DNA of 64,000 nucleotides from Lachnospiraceae bacterium A4 (GTDB lineage Bacteria > Bacillota > Clostridia > Lachnospirales > Lachnospiraceae). The notes beneath the pieces were generated by a model. The model did not search any database. It had not been told where the DNA came from and saw only the letters and a program-made list of their open reading frames with translations. The stretch lies in the NCBI GenBank assembly GCA_000403215.2, contig KE159538.1, positions 102,927-166,926 of the forward strand, written 5' to 3'. Numbering within the stretch: position 1 is the stretch's first letter; each line of letters begins with the position of its first letter. Of this stretch, positions 18,428-26,805 are shown one piece after another. The position numbers and the translations under genes were made by a program.

Positions 18428-19462
18428 CTAACGCTGTACGCGCCCGGACGCGTCCCCGCCTGCCAGTGTCTCCACTTCTTTTCTTGACACCAAGTTAAAG
18501 TCCCCCGGAATTGTGTGCTTTAAGGCAGATGCCGCCACGCCAAACTCCAATGCCGCCTTGAAGCCCTTGCCGTCCAGCAGTCCGCAGATCACGCCGCCCG
18601 CAAAGGAATCGCCGCCGCCGACACGGTCTACAATGGGATGAATGCGGTATTCTTTCGAGTGGTAAAATTCTTTCGTGTCTCTTGCATAAATACATGCAGA
18701 CCAGCCATTGTCCGAAGCAGAATGGCTCACTCTAAGCGAAGAGATGCAGTACTCAAAGTTGTAATCTGCAACCATCTGCTCAAAGATCGACTTGTACCCT
18801 GCAAGCTCAAGATCTCCGCTCGTGACATCTGTATTGCCCGGCTTATATCCCAGCACAAGCTCTGCATCTTCCTCGTTTCCAATGCAGACGTCCACATACT
18901 GCATCAGATTTTTCATCACTTTCTGCGCCTTCTCTGAGGACCACAGCTTCTTTCTGAAATTCAAGTCCACGGAAACCTTTACACCATGTTTCTTGGCTGC
19001 TTTTAACGCCTCCTCCGTGAGCACTGCCGCCGCGTCGGATACCGCGGGTGTGATGCCTGTAAAATGGAACCAGTCCGCCCCTGCAAAGATTTGGTCAAAA
19101 TCAAAATCTGCCGCAGTTGCCGTAGAGATGGACGAATGTGCCCTATCGTACACAACCTTCGAGGGCCTCATCGCCGAACCGGTTTCCAGATAGTAAATGC
19201 CTAAGCGCTCGCCGCACTTTGCAATGTTTGACGTGCCCACGCCATATTTTCTCAAGGCTGCGATCGCGCACTCTCCTAACTCATTGTCTGGAACTGCTGT
19301 CACAAAGTGGGCGTCATGTCCATAGTTTGCCAGCGATACCGCCACATTTGCCTCACCGCCGCCGTAGTTGATGTCAAACTCGTCCGCCTGAATAAACTTC
19401 TCATTGTTGGGCGTGGAGAGTCTCAGCATAATCTCTCCCATTGTTATTACTTTTTTTGCCAT
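18428..19462 (-). CDS. kdgK: 2-keto-3-deoxygluconate kinase (PfkB family)
   Basis: Phosphorylates KDG to KDPG, feeding the aldolase two genes downstream. 344 aa from MAKKVITMGEIMLRL; the PfkB substrate motif FDINYGGGEANVAVSLA and the second signature with the catalytic Asp (DRVGGGDSFAGGVICGLL) are visible. GGAGG before the ATG at 19462 decides against the 16-codon-longer frame. It is the first gene of a three-gene operon with its own promoter and a cre-like site. Other sugar specificity cannot be excluded, but the context supports KDG. Confidence 0.88.
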   Translation of the reverse strand: MAKKVITMGEIMLRLSTPNNEKFIQADEFDINYGGGEANVAVSLANYGHDAHFVTAVPDNELGECAIAALRKYGVGTSNIAKCGERLGIYYLETGSAMRPSKVVYDRAHSSISTATAADFDFDQIFAGADWFHFTGITPAVSDAAAVLTEEALKAAKKHGVKVSVDLNFRKKLWSSEKAQKVMKNLMQYVDVCIGNEEDAELVLGYKPGNTDVTSGDLELAGYKSIFEQMVADYNFEYCISSLRVSHSASDNGWSACIYARDTKEFYHSKEYRIHPIVDRVGGGDSFAGGVICGLLDGKGFKAALEFGVAASALKHTIPGDFNLVSRKEVETLAGGDASGRVQR

Positions 19463-19530
19463 GATATCATTCCTCCATTTATATCCGCTTTTGTCAGCGC
19501 ACTCGGTCACGCTGAAAAATATATTTTTCC

Positions 19531-19547
19531 TTGTAAGTGCTTACATT
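19531..19547 (-). promoter_or_regulatory. cre-like operator at the kdgK start of transcription
   Basis: A perfect TGTAAG-TG-CTTACA palindrome (19532-19545). The 17-mer fits the CcpA cre pattern WTGNAANCGNWNNCAWW with one mismatch (central C to T). It lies just downstream of the -10, where a LacI-family repressor or CcpA would block initiation. Confidence 0.6.
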
Positions 19548-19551
19548 AAGA

Positions 19552-19580
19552 ATTCTAAACTGTTTTACGCAATAAGTCAA
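19552..19580 (-). promoter_or_regulatory. Promoter of the kdgK operon
   Basis: TTGACT (19575-19580), 17-bp spacer, TAGAAT (19552-19557) on the minus strand. Confidence 0.8.
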
Positions 19581-19644
19581 CTGTCTTTTCTCGTTATTTC
19601 TAGTCTATTTTAGTGTTTTTATGAAAATGGTTACATTGCGAGGG

Positions 19645-20805
19645 TCAATGTTCCACGCGCTGCCTGATCTTTTCGAAGGTTTTCCACCGCCTGATGCGCT
19701 CCTGCTGGTCCTTGGCGAGCATCTCGATCATAAAACCGCCAATCTCCCAAAAGACTTGTTTGGTATCCTCATTCATTCCCGCGTACTCCTGTATCATTGT
19801 GTGCAGTTTTTTGGCAATCTCGCCCCCTTTCACATTCTTTAAATCTGTCAGCGTCTTTGCCTCAGTCATCTCAATCATTCTGAACAAACTTTCGATAAAA
19901 TCCCCTACCTGCTCGACTTCCAGCGCAAAAATCCAATTGTTGATGCGGTCATACAGCGCTTTTCTCTTTGGATGCTGCGCCTGTGAGCGCTCAAAGTGAT
20001 CGCCCTCGACACACCATGAAAAACAAATGTGTTGCTGCACGCCGATTTCTGTGCTCTGAATCAGCTCATAATCGTTCTTTTGTTCCATCAGCATACCCAC
20101 AAAGGACTCGTCTGGAACAATTTTTAAGATTTTATCTTTGACGCCGTCATAATCCAGTGTATCCATAAAATCGGGCCGGAATCCCGGTCCGTCCATATTA
20201 TATATTTTTCCAATTCTGCGTTTCACTTCTTCATCGCAGGTCATTGCTGCGTACACTGCCAGATTTCCGCCTTTCGAATGTCCTCCCAGATAAAATCTGA
20301 GATTTCTCTTCCTTGCAAGCAGCTTTGCAACTTGATGAAGATACTCTGTGCTTCGAAGCTGGGCGCCCACGGGCGTGCGGTATGCCATATAGAAATCCTC
20401 TTTCCACCCGATTAGTGCGTCGTCTGTCCCGCGAAATGACACAAATGTATCTCCATTTCCCAAGAGAAAGGTCACCGCGCAAAACTGCACGCCCTCCTCG
20501 GCATCCATCTCCTCCACAAAAAAATTGGCCCTTGTGTTGCGGTAGCGCCGCGAAAAAGCCACTTTGTAAAAAAGCTCCCGATTCTTGTCCAACTCCCATT
20601 TGACAGATATAAAATGATGCCAGTCCATGCGCTGTGCCACATCACACAGCGCAATCGCCGGCATATTGTCATCGATTCCGGGAACAATCCCTCCAAACAT
20701 AAAATAAGAAAGATGGGCAAAAACAAGTCCATCAATCTCACAAAAAGGTTTCTCCGTAAAGGTGAAACCGCCAAATTCATATACATATGAGATCAGATCT
20801 CCCAT
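19645..20805 (-). CDS. DUF2974 (Mbeg1-like) alpha/beta-hydrolase
   Basis: 386-aa lipase-like protein. The central part has the alpha/beta-hydrolase features VSFRGTDDALIGWKEDF and the nucleophile elbow YLGGHSKGGNLAVYAA (GHSKG). No signal peptide is visible, so it is probably cytoplasmic. The substrate is unknown to me. The C-terminal ~100 residues are charged helix. GGGAGG precedes the ATG at 20805, deciding against the 25-codon extension. It follows the DUF3810 gene by 83 bp on the same strand. Confidence 0.85.
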   Translation of the reverse strand: MGDLISYVYEFGGFTFTEKPFCEIDGLVFAHLSYFMFGGIVPGIDDNMPAIALCDVAQRMDWHHFISVKWELDKNRELFYKVAFSRRYRNTRANFFVEEMDAEEGVQFCAVTFLLGNGDTFVSFRGTDDALIGWKEDFYMAYRTPVGAQLRSTEYLHQVAKLLARKRNLRFYLGGHSKGGNLAVYAAMTCDEEVKRRIGKIYNMDGPGFRPDFMDTLDYDGVKDKILKIVPDESFVGMLMEQKNDYELIQSTEIGVQQHICFSWCVEGDHFERSQAQHPKRKALYDRINNWIFALEVEQVGDFIESLFRMIEMTEAKTLTDLKNVKGGEIAKKLHTMIQEYAGMNEDTKQVFWEIGGFMIEMLAKDQQERIRRWKTFEKIRQRVEH

Positions 20806-20888
20806 AACTGCCTCCCTTTTGCCGGCGCCCGCATGAACACTTTGCTCAGCACTTCTGGGGCACCGGCACTCATTTTTCATATACGAAC

Positions 20889-22088
20889 TTAATACAGTTC
20901 TCCGTCATAGTATGCCAAAAGCAATCCTACCACATTGTTATACTGAAGCACACCCTCCTCCACGCCATTTAATTTCAGCGTTGTATCCATCAGTTTGTTC
21001 GAAACCTTCTTCACTGTGGAGGTCTTGATCACAGCCTTCTTCTCGACGGCCTGCCACTCCTCTCTTGTCAAAAATATATTATCGTCCGCAACTGCGTCGC
21101 GAATCCTCACATGCCTTTGATACGCACTTTGATTCTTTCCAATGGATTCATAAAAATCACTATTGACATAACTGAGCACGCTCAGATAACCGCAGTACTG
21201 CAAAAACGGGTCGTCTGAATTGATACACGCCAGAAAGCCAATCATATTTGCATCATCCTCGTAGATAAAACCCTTTGTATGTGCAAGCTCATGACAGACT
21301 GTCGGAGCCACATTGGTGATATACATGAGCGAATTAATATTTGCTTCCATCGAGAATGGAAAGTAATATCCCATTATGTACTGCTGGCTGAAAAATTCCG
21401 AAAAACTCAGGTATTTGGGTGTCACATAAAACCCTGCAAGCTGGTCATACTCTTCGCCGAGCTTCCTCATCGCCTGCCGCGAAGCTTCAATTAAGTCCCC
21501 ATCATAGCAGATCTCTCCATAATCGTCATGAATTACCTGCTTTTCCAGCTCATTGCATTTCTCAACGATATAATCTCTTAATACTGCAAGCTCTCTCTTT
21601 GTATAGTTTCTCTGCGTTGCCGCCTGTGCGACCGCACGTTCGGAATTGCTAACCACCAAAATTTTCTCTGCGAGCTCTTCTGCCAGATATTTCTCTGCAA
21701 AACTAGAACTATGATAAAAAATAAAACAATTCAGGGTCATAACATAGCATACAACCAGTGCTGTCCATGCATAAAATTTTCCAAAACCACTGGCTGCCCG
21801 TTGAAATCTCCTGCGGCAGACCAGATTCACAATGCCAAATACGATGCCAAACAGGGTAAGCGCCACCGCAAGTATCAGCATGAGCTCACCGACGCTGAAG
21901 GGGAACTTGCTGGTGAGGCGCGCGTAGGTATTCAGCCAGACCGGAAAAACCGTTTTGATATACCAGTCGCTAAAAGTTACGCTCTGCCACGACGCGATAT
22001 TGAGTCCTGCGACACCCGCCGCGCCGACTGCAAACATAATTTTGTGCATTTTGACTTTTTGGTTCGTATTTTTTCCATTTTTATCCAT
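20889..22088 (-). CDS. DUF3810 family membrane protein with HExxH motif
   Basis: 399 aa with three hydrophobic segments in the first ~130 residues (near 14-30, 65-85 and 105-130), then a globular part containing VCHELAHTKGF (HExxH, the zinc-protease signature) and a following EDDANMIGFLAC Glu/Asp segment. This pattern is that of DUF3810 proteins, thought to be metallopeptidase-like; no substrate is known to me. GGAGGGG before the ATG at 22088 decides the start (the frame runs 15 codons further). Confidence 0.85.
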   Translation of the reverse strand: MDKNGKNTNQKVKMHKIMFAVGAAGVAGLNIASWQSVTFSDWYIKTVFPVWLNTYARLTSKFPFSVGELMLILAVALTLFGIVFGIVNLVCRRRFQRAASGFGKFYAWTALVVCYVMTLNCFIFYHSSSFAEKYLAEELAEKILVVSNSERAVAQAATQRNYTKRELAVLRDYIVEKCNELEKQVIHDDYGEICYDGDLIEASRQAMRKLGEEYDQLAGFYVTPKYLSFSEFFSQQYIMGYYFPFSMEANINSLMYITNVAPTVCHELAHTKGFIYEDDANMIGFLACINSDDPFLQYCGYLSVLSYVNSDFYESIGKNQSAYQRHVRIRDAVADDNIFLTREEWQAVEKKAVIKTSTVKKVSNKLMDTTLKLNGVEEGVLQYNNVVGLLLAYYDGELY

Positions 22089-22205
22089 ATTTTCCCCTCC
22101 AGCAAATGCTTTTATCCATAACTTATTATTCATAATAGCATATTATTATGATGAAATTATAAATAAATTGTGAATATTCGCCAAAGGGGCCAAGATATCA
22201 GGGGG

Positions 22206-23501
22206 CTATTCGCAGCCCGGAAGCCGCTCATAGCAATTTACTAAAAACTGTTCATACCGCGCCGCATCGATACGGCTTACATTGGTCTCCATGTACACGC
22301 CGTCCTCGCGGTATTCTGTGCAGTGTATGACAGCATTGTCATTCAGATAAGAAACCACATCTCCCCTCTGATACGGAATGATAAATGCACAGTCCTGATA
22401 GCGTTTTGACAGCTTTCCCGAGATTAGCGTCATGAGCGCATCTATGCCGCTCTGCGATTTTGCAGACAGATACAGCCTGTCATCTCCCTGTATTGTCGCA
22501 AATGCTCCCATGCCGCACAAATCTGCCTTATTATACGCATAGATCATCGGAATCCGCTCTGCGCCGAGATCCTTTAAGGTCTCCTCTGTCACACGGATGT
22601 GCTCGGTATAATTCTCGTCGGAGTAATCAATCACTTGTATCAGCAAATCTGCCTCCCGCACCTCCTCCAATGTAGAGCGGAATGCCTTCACCAGATTGTG
22701 AGGAAGGTTGGAGATAAACCCTACTGTGTCAGACAGTAAAAAATCATTCTGGTCAGGCGGCGTGATTCTTCTGACGGTGGTATCCAATGTGGCAAACAGC
22801 ATATCCTCCTCATATACCATTTTCTCCCCCTCACCATCATACGCTGACAGCATTGCATTCATTACCGTAGATTTCCCTGCATTGGTGTATCCCACCAGCG
22901 CCACCCTCGGAATCCCCGAAGCAGCGCGCTTTTTGCGCTGTGTTTCCCGCTCTCCTGAAATTTTTTCCAACTCCCTGCGCATGGTTGTGAGCCGCTGTTC
23001 AAGTCTCCGTCTGTCCAACTCCAGCTTTTTCTCCCCGGCGCCCTTATTGCTCATCGCACCGCTGGCGCCGCCCTGTCTTGACAGGGCATCATGGAGTCCT
23101 ACCAGCCGCGGCAGCATATACTGTAACCGCGCCACCTCCACTTGCAGCTTTGCCTCTCTTGTTTTTGCCCGCGCGGAAAAAATTTCCAGGATCAGCGTTG
23201 TTCTGTCCATGACTGGACAATCTAAATCCCTGCTCAGATTTCGAAGCTGTATCGGTGATAATCCGTTGTCAAATACAACCAAGTCCGCCTCCAGCGCCCT
23301 GACCATCTCGCGAACCTCCTGCACTTTTCCTGCACCAATATAGGTCGCGGTGTTCGCACTCTCCATGTTCTGCTCGATACGTCCCACGGGTTCCATGTCA
23401 CACGCCTTCACCAGACTGGCCATCTCCTCCATAGCAAGGTCAAAGTGCTGGCTTTTATGTTCGGTTGTAAAATTCACACCCACAATTAATACTTTGTCCA
23501 T
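22206..23501 (-). CDS. hflX: Ribosome-associated GTPase HflX
   Basis: HflX binds the 50S subunit and splits stalled ribosomes under stress. 431 aa. The N-terminal HflX domain includes YIGAGKVQEV and VFDNGLSPIQLRNL; a linker helix contains GASGAMSNKGAGEKKLELD; the G domain has GYTNAGKST (G1), LFATLDTTVRR (G2), DTVGFI (G3) and NKAD (G4). A perfect 8-bp stem (23522-23547) lies about 20 nt upstream of the start in its leader. Confidence 0.95.
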   Translation of the reverse strand: MDKVLIVGVNFTTEHKSQHFDLAMEEMASLVKACDMEPVGRIEQNMESANTATYIGAGKVQEVREMVRALEADLVVFDNGLSPIQLRNLSRDLDCPVMDRTTLILEIFSARAKTREAKLQVEVARLQYMLPRLVGLHDALSRQGGASGAMSNKGAGEKKLELDRRRLEQRLTTMRRELEKISGERETQRKKRAASGIPRVALVGYTNAGKSTVMNAMLSAYDGEGEKMVYEEDMLFATLDTTVRRITPPDQNDFLLSDTVGFISNLPHNLVKAFRSTLEEVREADLLIQVIDYSDENYTEHIRVTEETLKDLGAERIPMIYAYNKADLCGMGAFATIQGDDRLYLSAKSQSGIDALMTLISGKLSKRYQDCAFIIPYQRGDVVSYLNDNAVIHCTEYREDGVYMETNVSRIDAARYEQFLVNCYERLPGCE

Positions 23502-23692
23502 CGTTCCCTCCGTACTCTTTGATAGTCTCCAGAAGCCGCGAGACTATTTTGTTCAAAATAATGTATTTTCATACATTTCCAATATATTACCGCGCGAAAT
23601 TCCTATATAGCGTATGTATCTTTAGTATAATACTTTGCGGCTGGTTTTTACACCTCTTTCTCAATTTTTTACGATTATTTTATCGCACAATA

Positions 23693-23748
23693 AAGAAAGC
23701 TTTTTCCGGCAGCAAATTGGGAGGATACTGCCATGAAAAAGCTTTCTT
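23693..23748 (+). promoter_or_regulatory. 19-bp hairpin enclosing the RBS and start codon of a small ORF
   Basis: 14 perfect pairs (23693-23706 with 23735-23748, each arm containing AAGCTT), a small internal loop, and 5 more pairs (GGCAG / CTGCC, 23708-23712 with 23728-23732). The 15-nt loop holds GGGAGG and the ATG (23733-23735) lies at the internal loop in the 3' arm. No U-run follows, so it is not a terminator in the plus direction. Confidence 0.75.
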
Positions 23749-23900
23749 CAAAGGATTACTATATTGAAAAAGAGTTAAGTGAAAAGCATTCACTTGAATG
23801 CCGCATTTATAATGCTCATTCGCAATTGAATTATCACGAATCTATAAATAATATACTAAATTGTCAGACAATTGTCAATAGTTTATGTAAATTTTCTTAA
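23733..23900 (+). CDS. Small ORF, 55 aa, unknown
   Basis: ATG at 23733 with GGGAGG eight bases upstream, reading to TAA at 23900. The product begins MKKLSSKDYYIEKELSEK and ends NSLCKFS; it is hydrophilic with three cysteines and resembles nothing I know. Its RBS and start are built into a long hairpin, suggesting translational control. A TATAAT at 23626-23631 may be its -10, without a clear -35. It lies between hflX (divergent) and tRNA-Pro. Length and composition alone do not prove it is a gene. Confidence 0.5.
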   Translation: MKKLSSKDYYIEKELSEKHSLECRIYNAHSQLNYHESINNILNCQTIVNSLCKFS

Positions 23901-23923
23901 TTTAATATTCTTTTATTTTTTTA

Positions 23924-23952
23924 TTGACATTCTGGACTTCTTTATATATAAT
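23924..23952 (+). promoter_or_regulatory. Promoter of tRNA-Pro
   Basis: TTGACA (23924-23929), 17-bp spacer, TATAAT (23947-23952), a perfect consensus pair. Confidence 0.88.
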
Positions 23953-23984
23953 AATAAATGTCGTTTGGGCATACATACGATTTT

Positions 23985-24059
23985 CGGGGTGTGGCTCAGT
24001 TTGGCTAGAGCGCCACCTTAGGGAGGTGGAGGCCGCAAGTTCGAATCTTGTCACTCCGA
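23985..24059 (+). tRNA. tRNA-Pro, anticodon AGG
   Basis: 75 nt. Acceptor CGGGGTG pairs with CACTCCG (one G-U); anticodon stem CCACC / GGTGG with loop UUAGGGA giving AGG (reads CCU); T-loop AGTTCGAATCT. No encoded CCA. It marks the left border of the accessory region. Confidence 0.94.
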
Positions 24060-24065
24060 CTGAAC

Positions 24066-24120
24066 GAAAACGAAAAAATACCGCAGAACCATGGATTCTG
24101 CGGTATTTTTTCGTTTTTTG
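24066..24120 (+). terminator. Terminator of tRNA-Pro
   Basis: Stem AAAAAATACCGCAGAA / TTCTGCGGTATTTTTT with a 7-nt loop, followed by CGTTTTTTG. Very strong. Confidence 0.88.
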
Positions 24121-24131
24121 GGGGAAGTGCT

Positions 24132-24311
24132 TTAATTCGCTTTTCTTAATAATTCCTCCCGCAGCCTTTCCACATCGTCCTGCGAATAGCTCGACACCAG
24201 CGATACAATTTCCTCTGTCGAATAAATAATCTTATCCGCAAAAACCAATATTCCAGCCAACGTAAAAATTTGTTGGTTTCTATCCTTACGACCATGTGGA
24301 TTATCGGACAT
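24132..24311 (-). CDS. Small protein, 59 aa, probably from a mobile element
   Basis: ATG at 24311 to TAA at 24132. The product begins MSDNPHGRKDRNQQ, has a moderately hydrophobic centre (IFTLAGILVFADKIIYS) and ends in an amphipathic, charged helix (DDVERLREELLRKAN). Composition and codon use look coding, and AGGATAAG precedes the start. Upstream (24320-24420) are short open stretches without a clear gene. I associate this style of protein with conjugative or mobilisable element cargo in gut Firmicutes, but no family can be named. Confidence 0.55.
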   Translation of the reverse strand: MSDNPHGRKDRNQQIFTLAGILVFADKIIYSTEEIVSLVSSYSQDDVERLREELLRKAN

Positions 24312-24319
24312 TCTTTCTT

Positions 24320-24840
24320 ATCCTGCTGATACCGATTTGCATTGCCTATTATATCGTTTAGGTATTTCACTTTGTCTTGACGGTTATAGTCTTTTTCATG
24401 CGGTGATTACCATAAGAAATACCCAACAACAGTATTCCGCAATCCAATCTCCCGACAATTACCGTAAGAAAACCATATATCAGCACCGAAAGCACTCAAT
24501 CATATCAATCCATATCACAGGAGGGCAAAGACCATGAACAAAAAAAGATAAGGGACAGTGATACAAAGCAGATAGTAAGCGGCTGACCGTCACCACCAAA
24601 AGACGGAAACTGACCGAGCGTGACCACTCCATAAGGACGAGGTATCTAAGACCTATTCCTTTCCGAAAGCACACGCCGGCTACCGCAAGCCGAGGGCGGT
24701 CAGCACAGAGCAGAGGGAACGGGCAAGACAGATGATGATTGCAGAGAATAAGGCAAAAAGAGATTAAGCAGAATTTAATGGAATAGTGAGAGTTCTTGTG
24801 GTAGAATAAAGTCGTTGAGCAAATCAATAAATTAGCGGCT
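24320..24840. other. Gene-poor remnant stretch
   Basis: No intact gene. On the plus strand an open stretch ending near 24767 encodes a coding-like tail (PKAHAGYRKPRAVSTEQR, then ERARQMMIAENKAKRD and a stop), with stops in the same frame just upstream, so it looks like the broken 3' end of a mobile-element gene. An AGGAGGGC-ATGAACAAAAAAAGATAA near 24521-24551 is an RBS with a six-codon ORF, perhaps another truncated start. Confidence 0.45.
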
Positions 24841-24853
24841 AAGGAGATTAACT

Positions 24854-25618
24854 ATGATAAATAAACGCATATCAATCAGCGTTACTATATTGACAATAGT
24901 AATGACATTTATGGAAATGACCGCATTACCTGCGGCTTTATTCTGCAATATACAAATCAGGGATATTGAACCGATTTATTTCTCTTTGATGATAAATTTT
25001 GTATTGGCTTTTGCTTTATGTTATGTATGCAGGAAAACTATTATAAAAGAGTGGAATTTTGGATTACAATTTCAAAATATTCCGAATGATTTGAAAAAAT
25101 ACGGCATTCCTTCCCTTGTTGCTACGCTTATAGTGGCAGTTGCTTTTTGCATAGGGCTTTCACCATTCAATAATAAACCAACAATATATAGAGTTATTGT
25201 AGAGGGGGTTGTGTATTACATAGGTGTTGCAATAATGGAAGAAATTTATCTGAGAGGATTGTTGCAGAATATCATTGAAAAATGGTTTGGCATACGAAAT
25301 AATGCTGCATTATTTGCAGTTATTATATCATCTGCACTATTTGGGTTTGGACATATTTTTGGCGCACTTGGACAACCGATTTTGACAATTATCTGCAAGG
25401 CTGTTTGGGCGACTGCATTAGGAATTTACTTTGGGGCGGTTTATGTCAAAACCCGAAATTTATGGATACCGATTATTTTACATTTTATAGTGGATTTGTG
25501 CGGTATACCTTTTTGCTTTGCTAAAAGTAATCAATATCCAACAATAGGATTGGTCTGCTGTTTATCAACGTATTTGTTATTAGGACTATATGGCATTTAT
25601 ATTATTCGCAAAAAATAA
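24854..25618 (+). CDS. CPBP family intramembrane protease (CAAX/Abi type)
   Basis: 254 aa with about seven hydrophobic segments. The family motifs are present: EExxxR as MEEIYLRGLL (Glu 129-130), a FGFGH motif around residue 170 and HFIVD near 216. These proteins are intramembrane glutamic proteases; in Firmicutes some serve in bacteriocin self-immunity. AGGAG precedes the ATG. The gene is AT-rich like its surroundings and stands alone. An inverted repeat TTTCC.CCC / GGG.GGAAA follows the stop (about 25628-25676). Confidence 0.88.
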   Translation: MINKRISISVTILTIVMTFMEMTALPAALFCNIQIRDIEPIYFSLMINFVLAFALCYVCRKTIIKEWNFGLQFQNIPNDLKKYGIPSLVATLIVAVAFCIGLSPFNNKPTIYRVIVEGVVYYIGVAIMEEIYLRGLLQNIIEKWFGIRNNAALFAVIISSALFGFGHIFGALGQPILTIICKAVWATALGIYFGAVYVKTRNLWIPIILHFIVDLCGIPFCFAKSNQYPTIGLVCCLSTYLLLGLYGIYIIRKK

Positions 25619-25739
25619 GATAATTTCCGCCCTGTTTGTGAGCATTAAAATTGTAAAATCATTTAACGGGGTGGAAATAAGCTTTAGGCAGCGATTATCT
25701 TAACAGACAATCCGCTACCTTTTTTATTTTCAGAAACAA

Positions 25740-26735
25740 CTAACAAGCACAGAAAGATAGACAGCTTTGAGCATAACCATTTTGGATATCAAATAATACA
25801 ATTCCTGCGTAAAGATTATCCTGCACCTCAATACGGAACCACATTTGGATATTTTGAGGGCGTAACTTTGCCTTTTTTACAATGTAATTTAATCCAGGAC
25901 AAGTAGATGTATTTCCGTCATAAAATTTTTCATTGCATTTTTCTTCGTATGTAAAGTAATGAAATTCTTTTTCGGGCTCTAACCCATACTTTGACGTGAT
26001 TTTCTCCATCTCTTTCTTCAAATCGTCAAATACAAGACGCATGAGCGTTATCTTTGCCGATTTCATGGACTTTTCGATTGCTATTCCCGCACGAAAATAA
26101 TCAGGTGACTCATATAATATTTCCAAATTTTTTTCCATCATTTTCCTGCCCCTTTCGTCTGCCACAACATGAATTGCATCAATATATTGCATAACAGTTG
26201 ATTTTACCGGCTCGGCTAACTGCGCTGTCAATTTATTAAGCCATCCGCATATATCTTCCGCCCATGAAATACACTGTATACGGTCAATGGGCAGAATGCC
26301 CGTTCCTGATTTCTCTTTCCGACTGTATTCGGAGGGGGCATTCCCAAACCTTGTCAGATAGACAAGCCGAGAATTTTTCGCATATTGATAATAGTCGTAG
26401 CATTGCCCCTCCTGTTCTCCGGCATAAATTTTGACTTCGATAGGGACAAAAAAGCGTGGATTTTGAATCACGATGTCAATACGCCGTTCATTATCTATCA
26501 CATATTCTGCTGCAACCTCTGTACATGCAAGCTGTATATCGCTCATGGAGTATTCATTTAATACATCATGCATAAAAGATTTCAAAAACGATATTCCACA
26601 CCCATGCTGTCCTTCAGGATTTAATAAATCTGCTAAAAAACGGCACATAATAACTTCCTTTGCGCTGATTCCCAATATATGAAACACATTGTAATCAGAT
26701 AGTGGCACATAGGGCGGAAATTCCTTACAATTCAT
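25740..26735 (-). CDS. PD-(D/E)XK nuclease-like protein; upstream start carries an in-frame stop
   Basis: 331 aa from the ATG at 26735. The core RRIDIVIQN followed by FFVPIEVKIY gives the D ... ExK of the PD-(D/E)XK fold, then GQCYDYYQYAK and VYLTRFGN as in PDDEXK_4-type families. The chosen ATG has no RBS of its own. A perfect AAGGAGGTG-8 nt-ATG lies at 26771 in the same frame, but its second codon is TGA (26766-26768), after which the frame runs on (YEAELLSQIN). A 10-codon ORF (26732-26764) ends overlapping the ATG as ATGA. The odd cysteine-rich ending (SFCAC) may mean the C-terminus is shifted. Downstream partner of the HTH gene. Confidence 0.7.
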   Translation of the reverse strand: MNCKEFPPYVPLSDYNVFHILGISAKEVIMCRFLADLLNPEGQHGCGISFLKSFMHDVLNEYSMSDIQLACTEVAAEYVIDNERRIDIVIQNPRFFVPIEVKIYAGEQEGQCYDYYQYAKNSRLVYLTRFGNAPSEYSRKEKSGTGILPIDRIQCISWAEDICGWLNKLTAQLAEPVKSTVMQYIDAIHVVADERGRKMMEKNLEILYESPDYFRAGIAIEKSMKSAKITLMRLVFDDLKKEMEKITSKYGLEPEKEFHYFTYEEKCNEKFYDGNTSTCPGLNYIVKKAKLRPQNIQMWFRIEVQDNLYAGIVLFDIQNGYAQSCLSFCAC

Positions 26736-26805
26736 ATTGATTTGAGATAATAATTCTGCCTCATATCACATGTTAAACACCTCCTTTCGATAATCTATTT
26801 TGATA

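Noticed and set aside
23693..23748. Terminator reading of the long hairpin
   Set aside because: The plus strand has CAAAGG after the stem, and on the minus strand no gene is seen reading into it.
23985..24120. attL site at the tRNA-Pro 3' end
   Set aside because: I could find no second copy of the tRNA 3' sequence in the window and no integrase gene, so an attachment site cannot be claimed.
26766..26771. Selenocysteine or other recoding at the TGA second codon
   Set aside because: A Sec codon at position 2 with no SECIS-like structure seen just downstream is implausible; a nonsense mutation or start-stop element explains it better.
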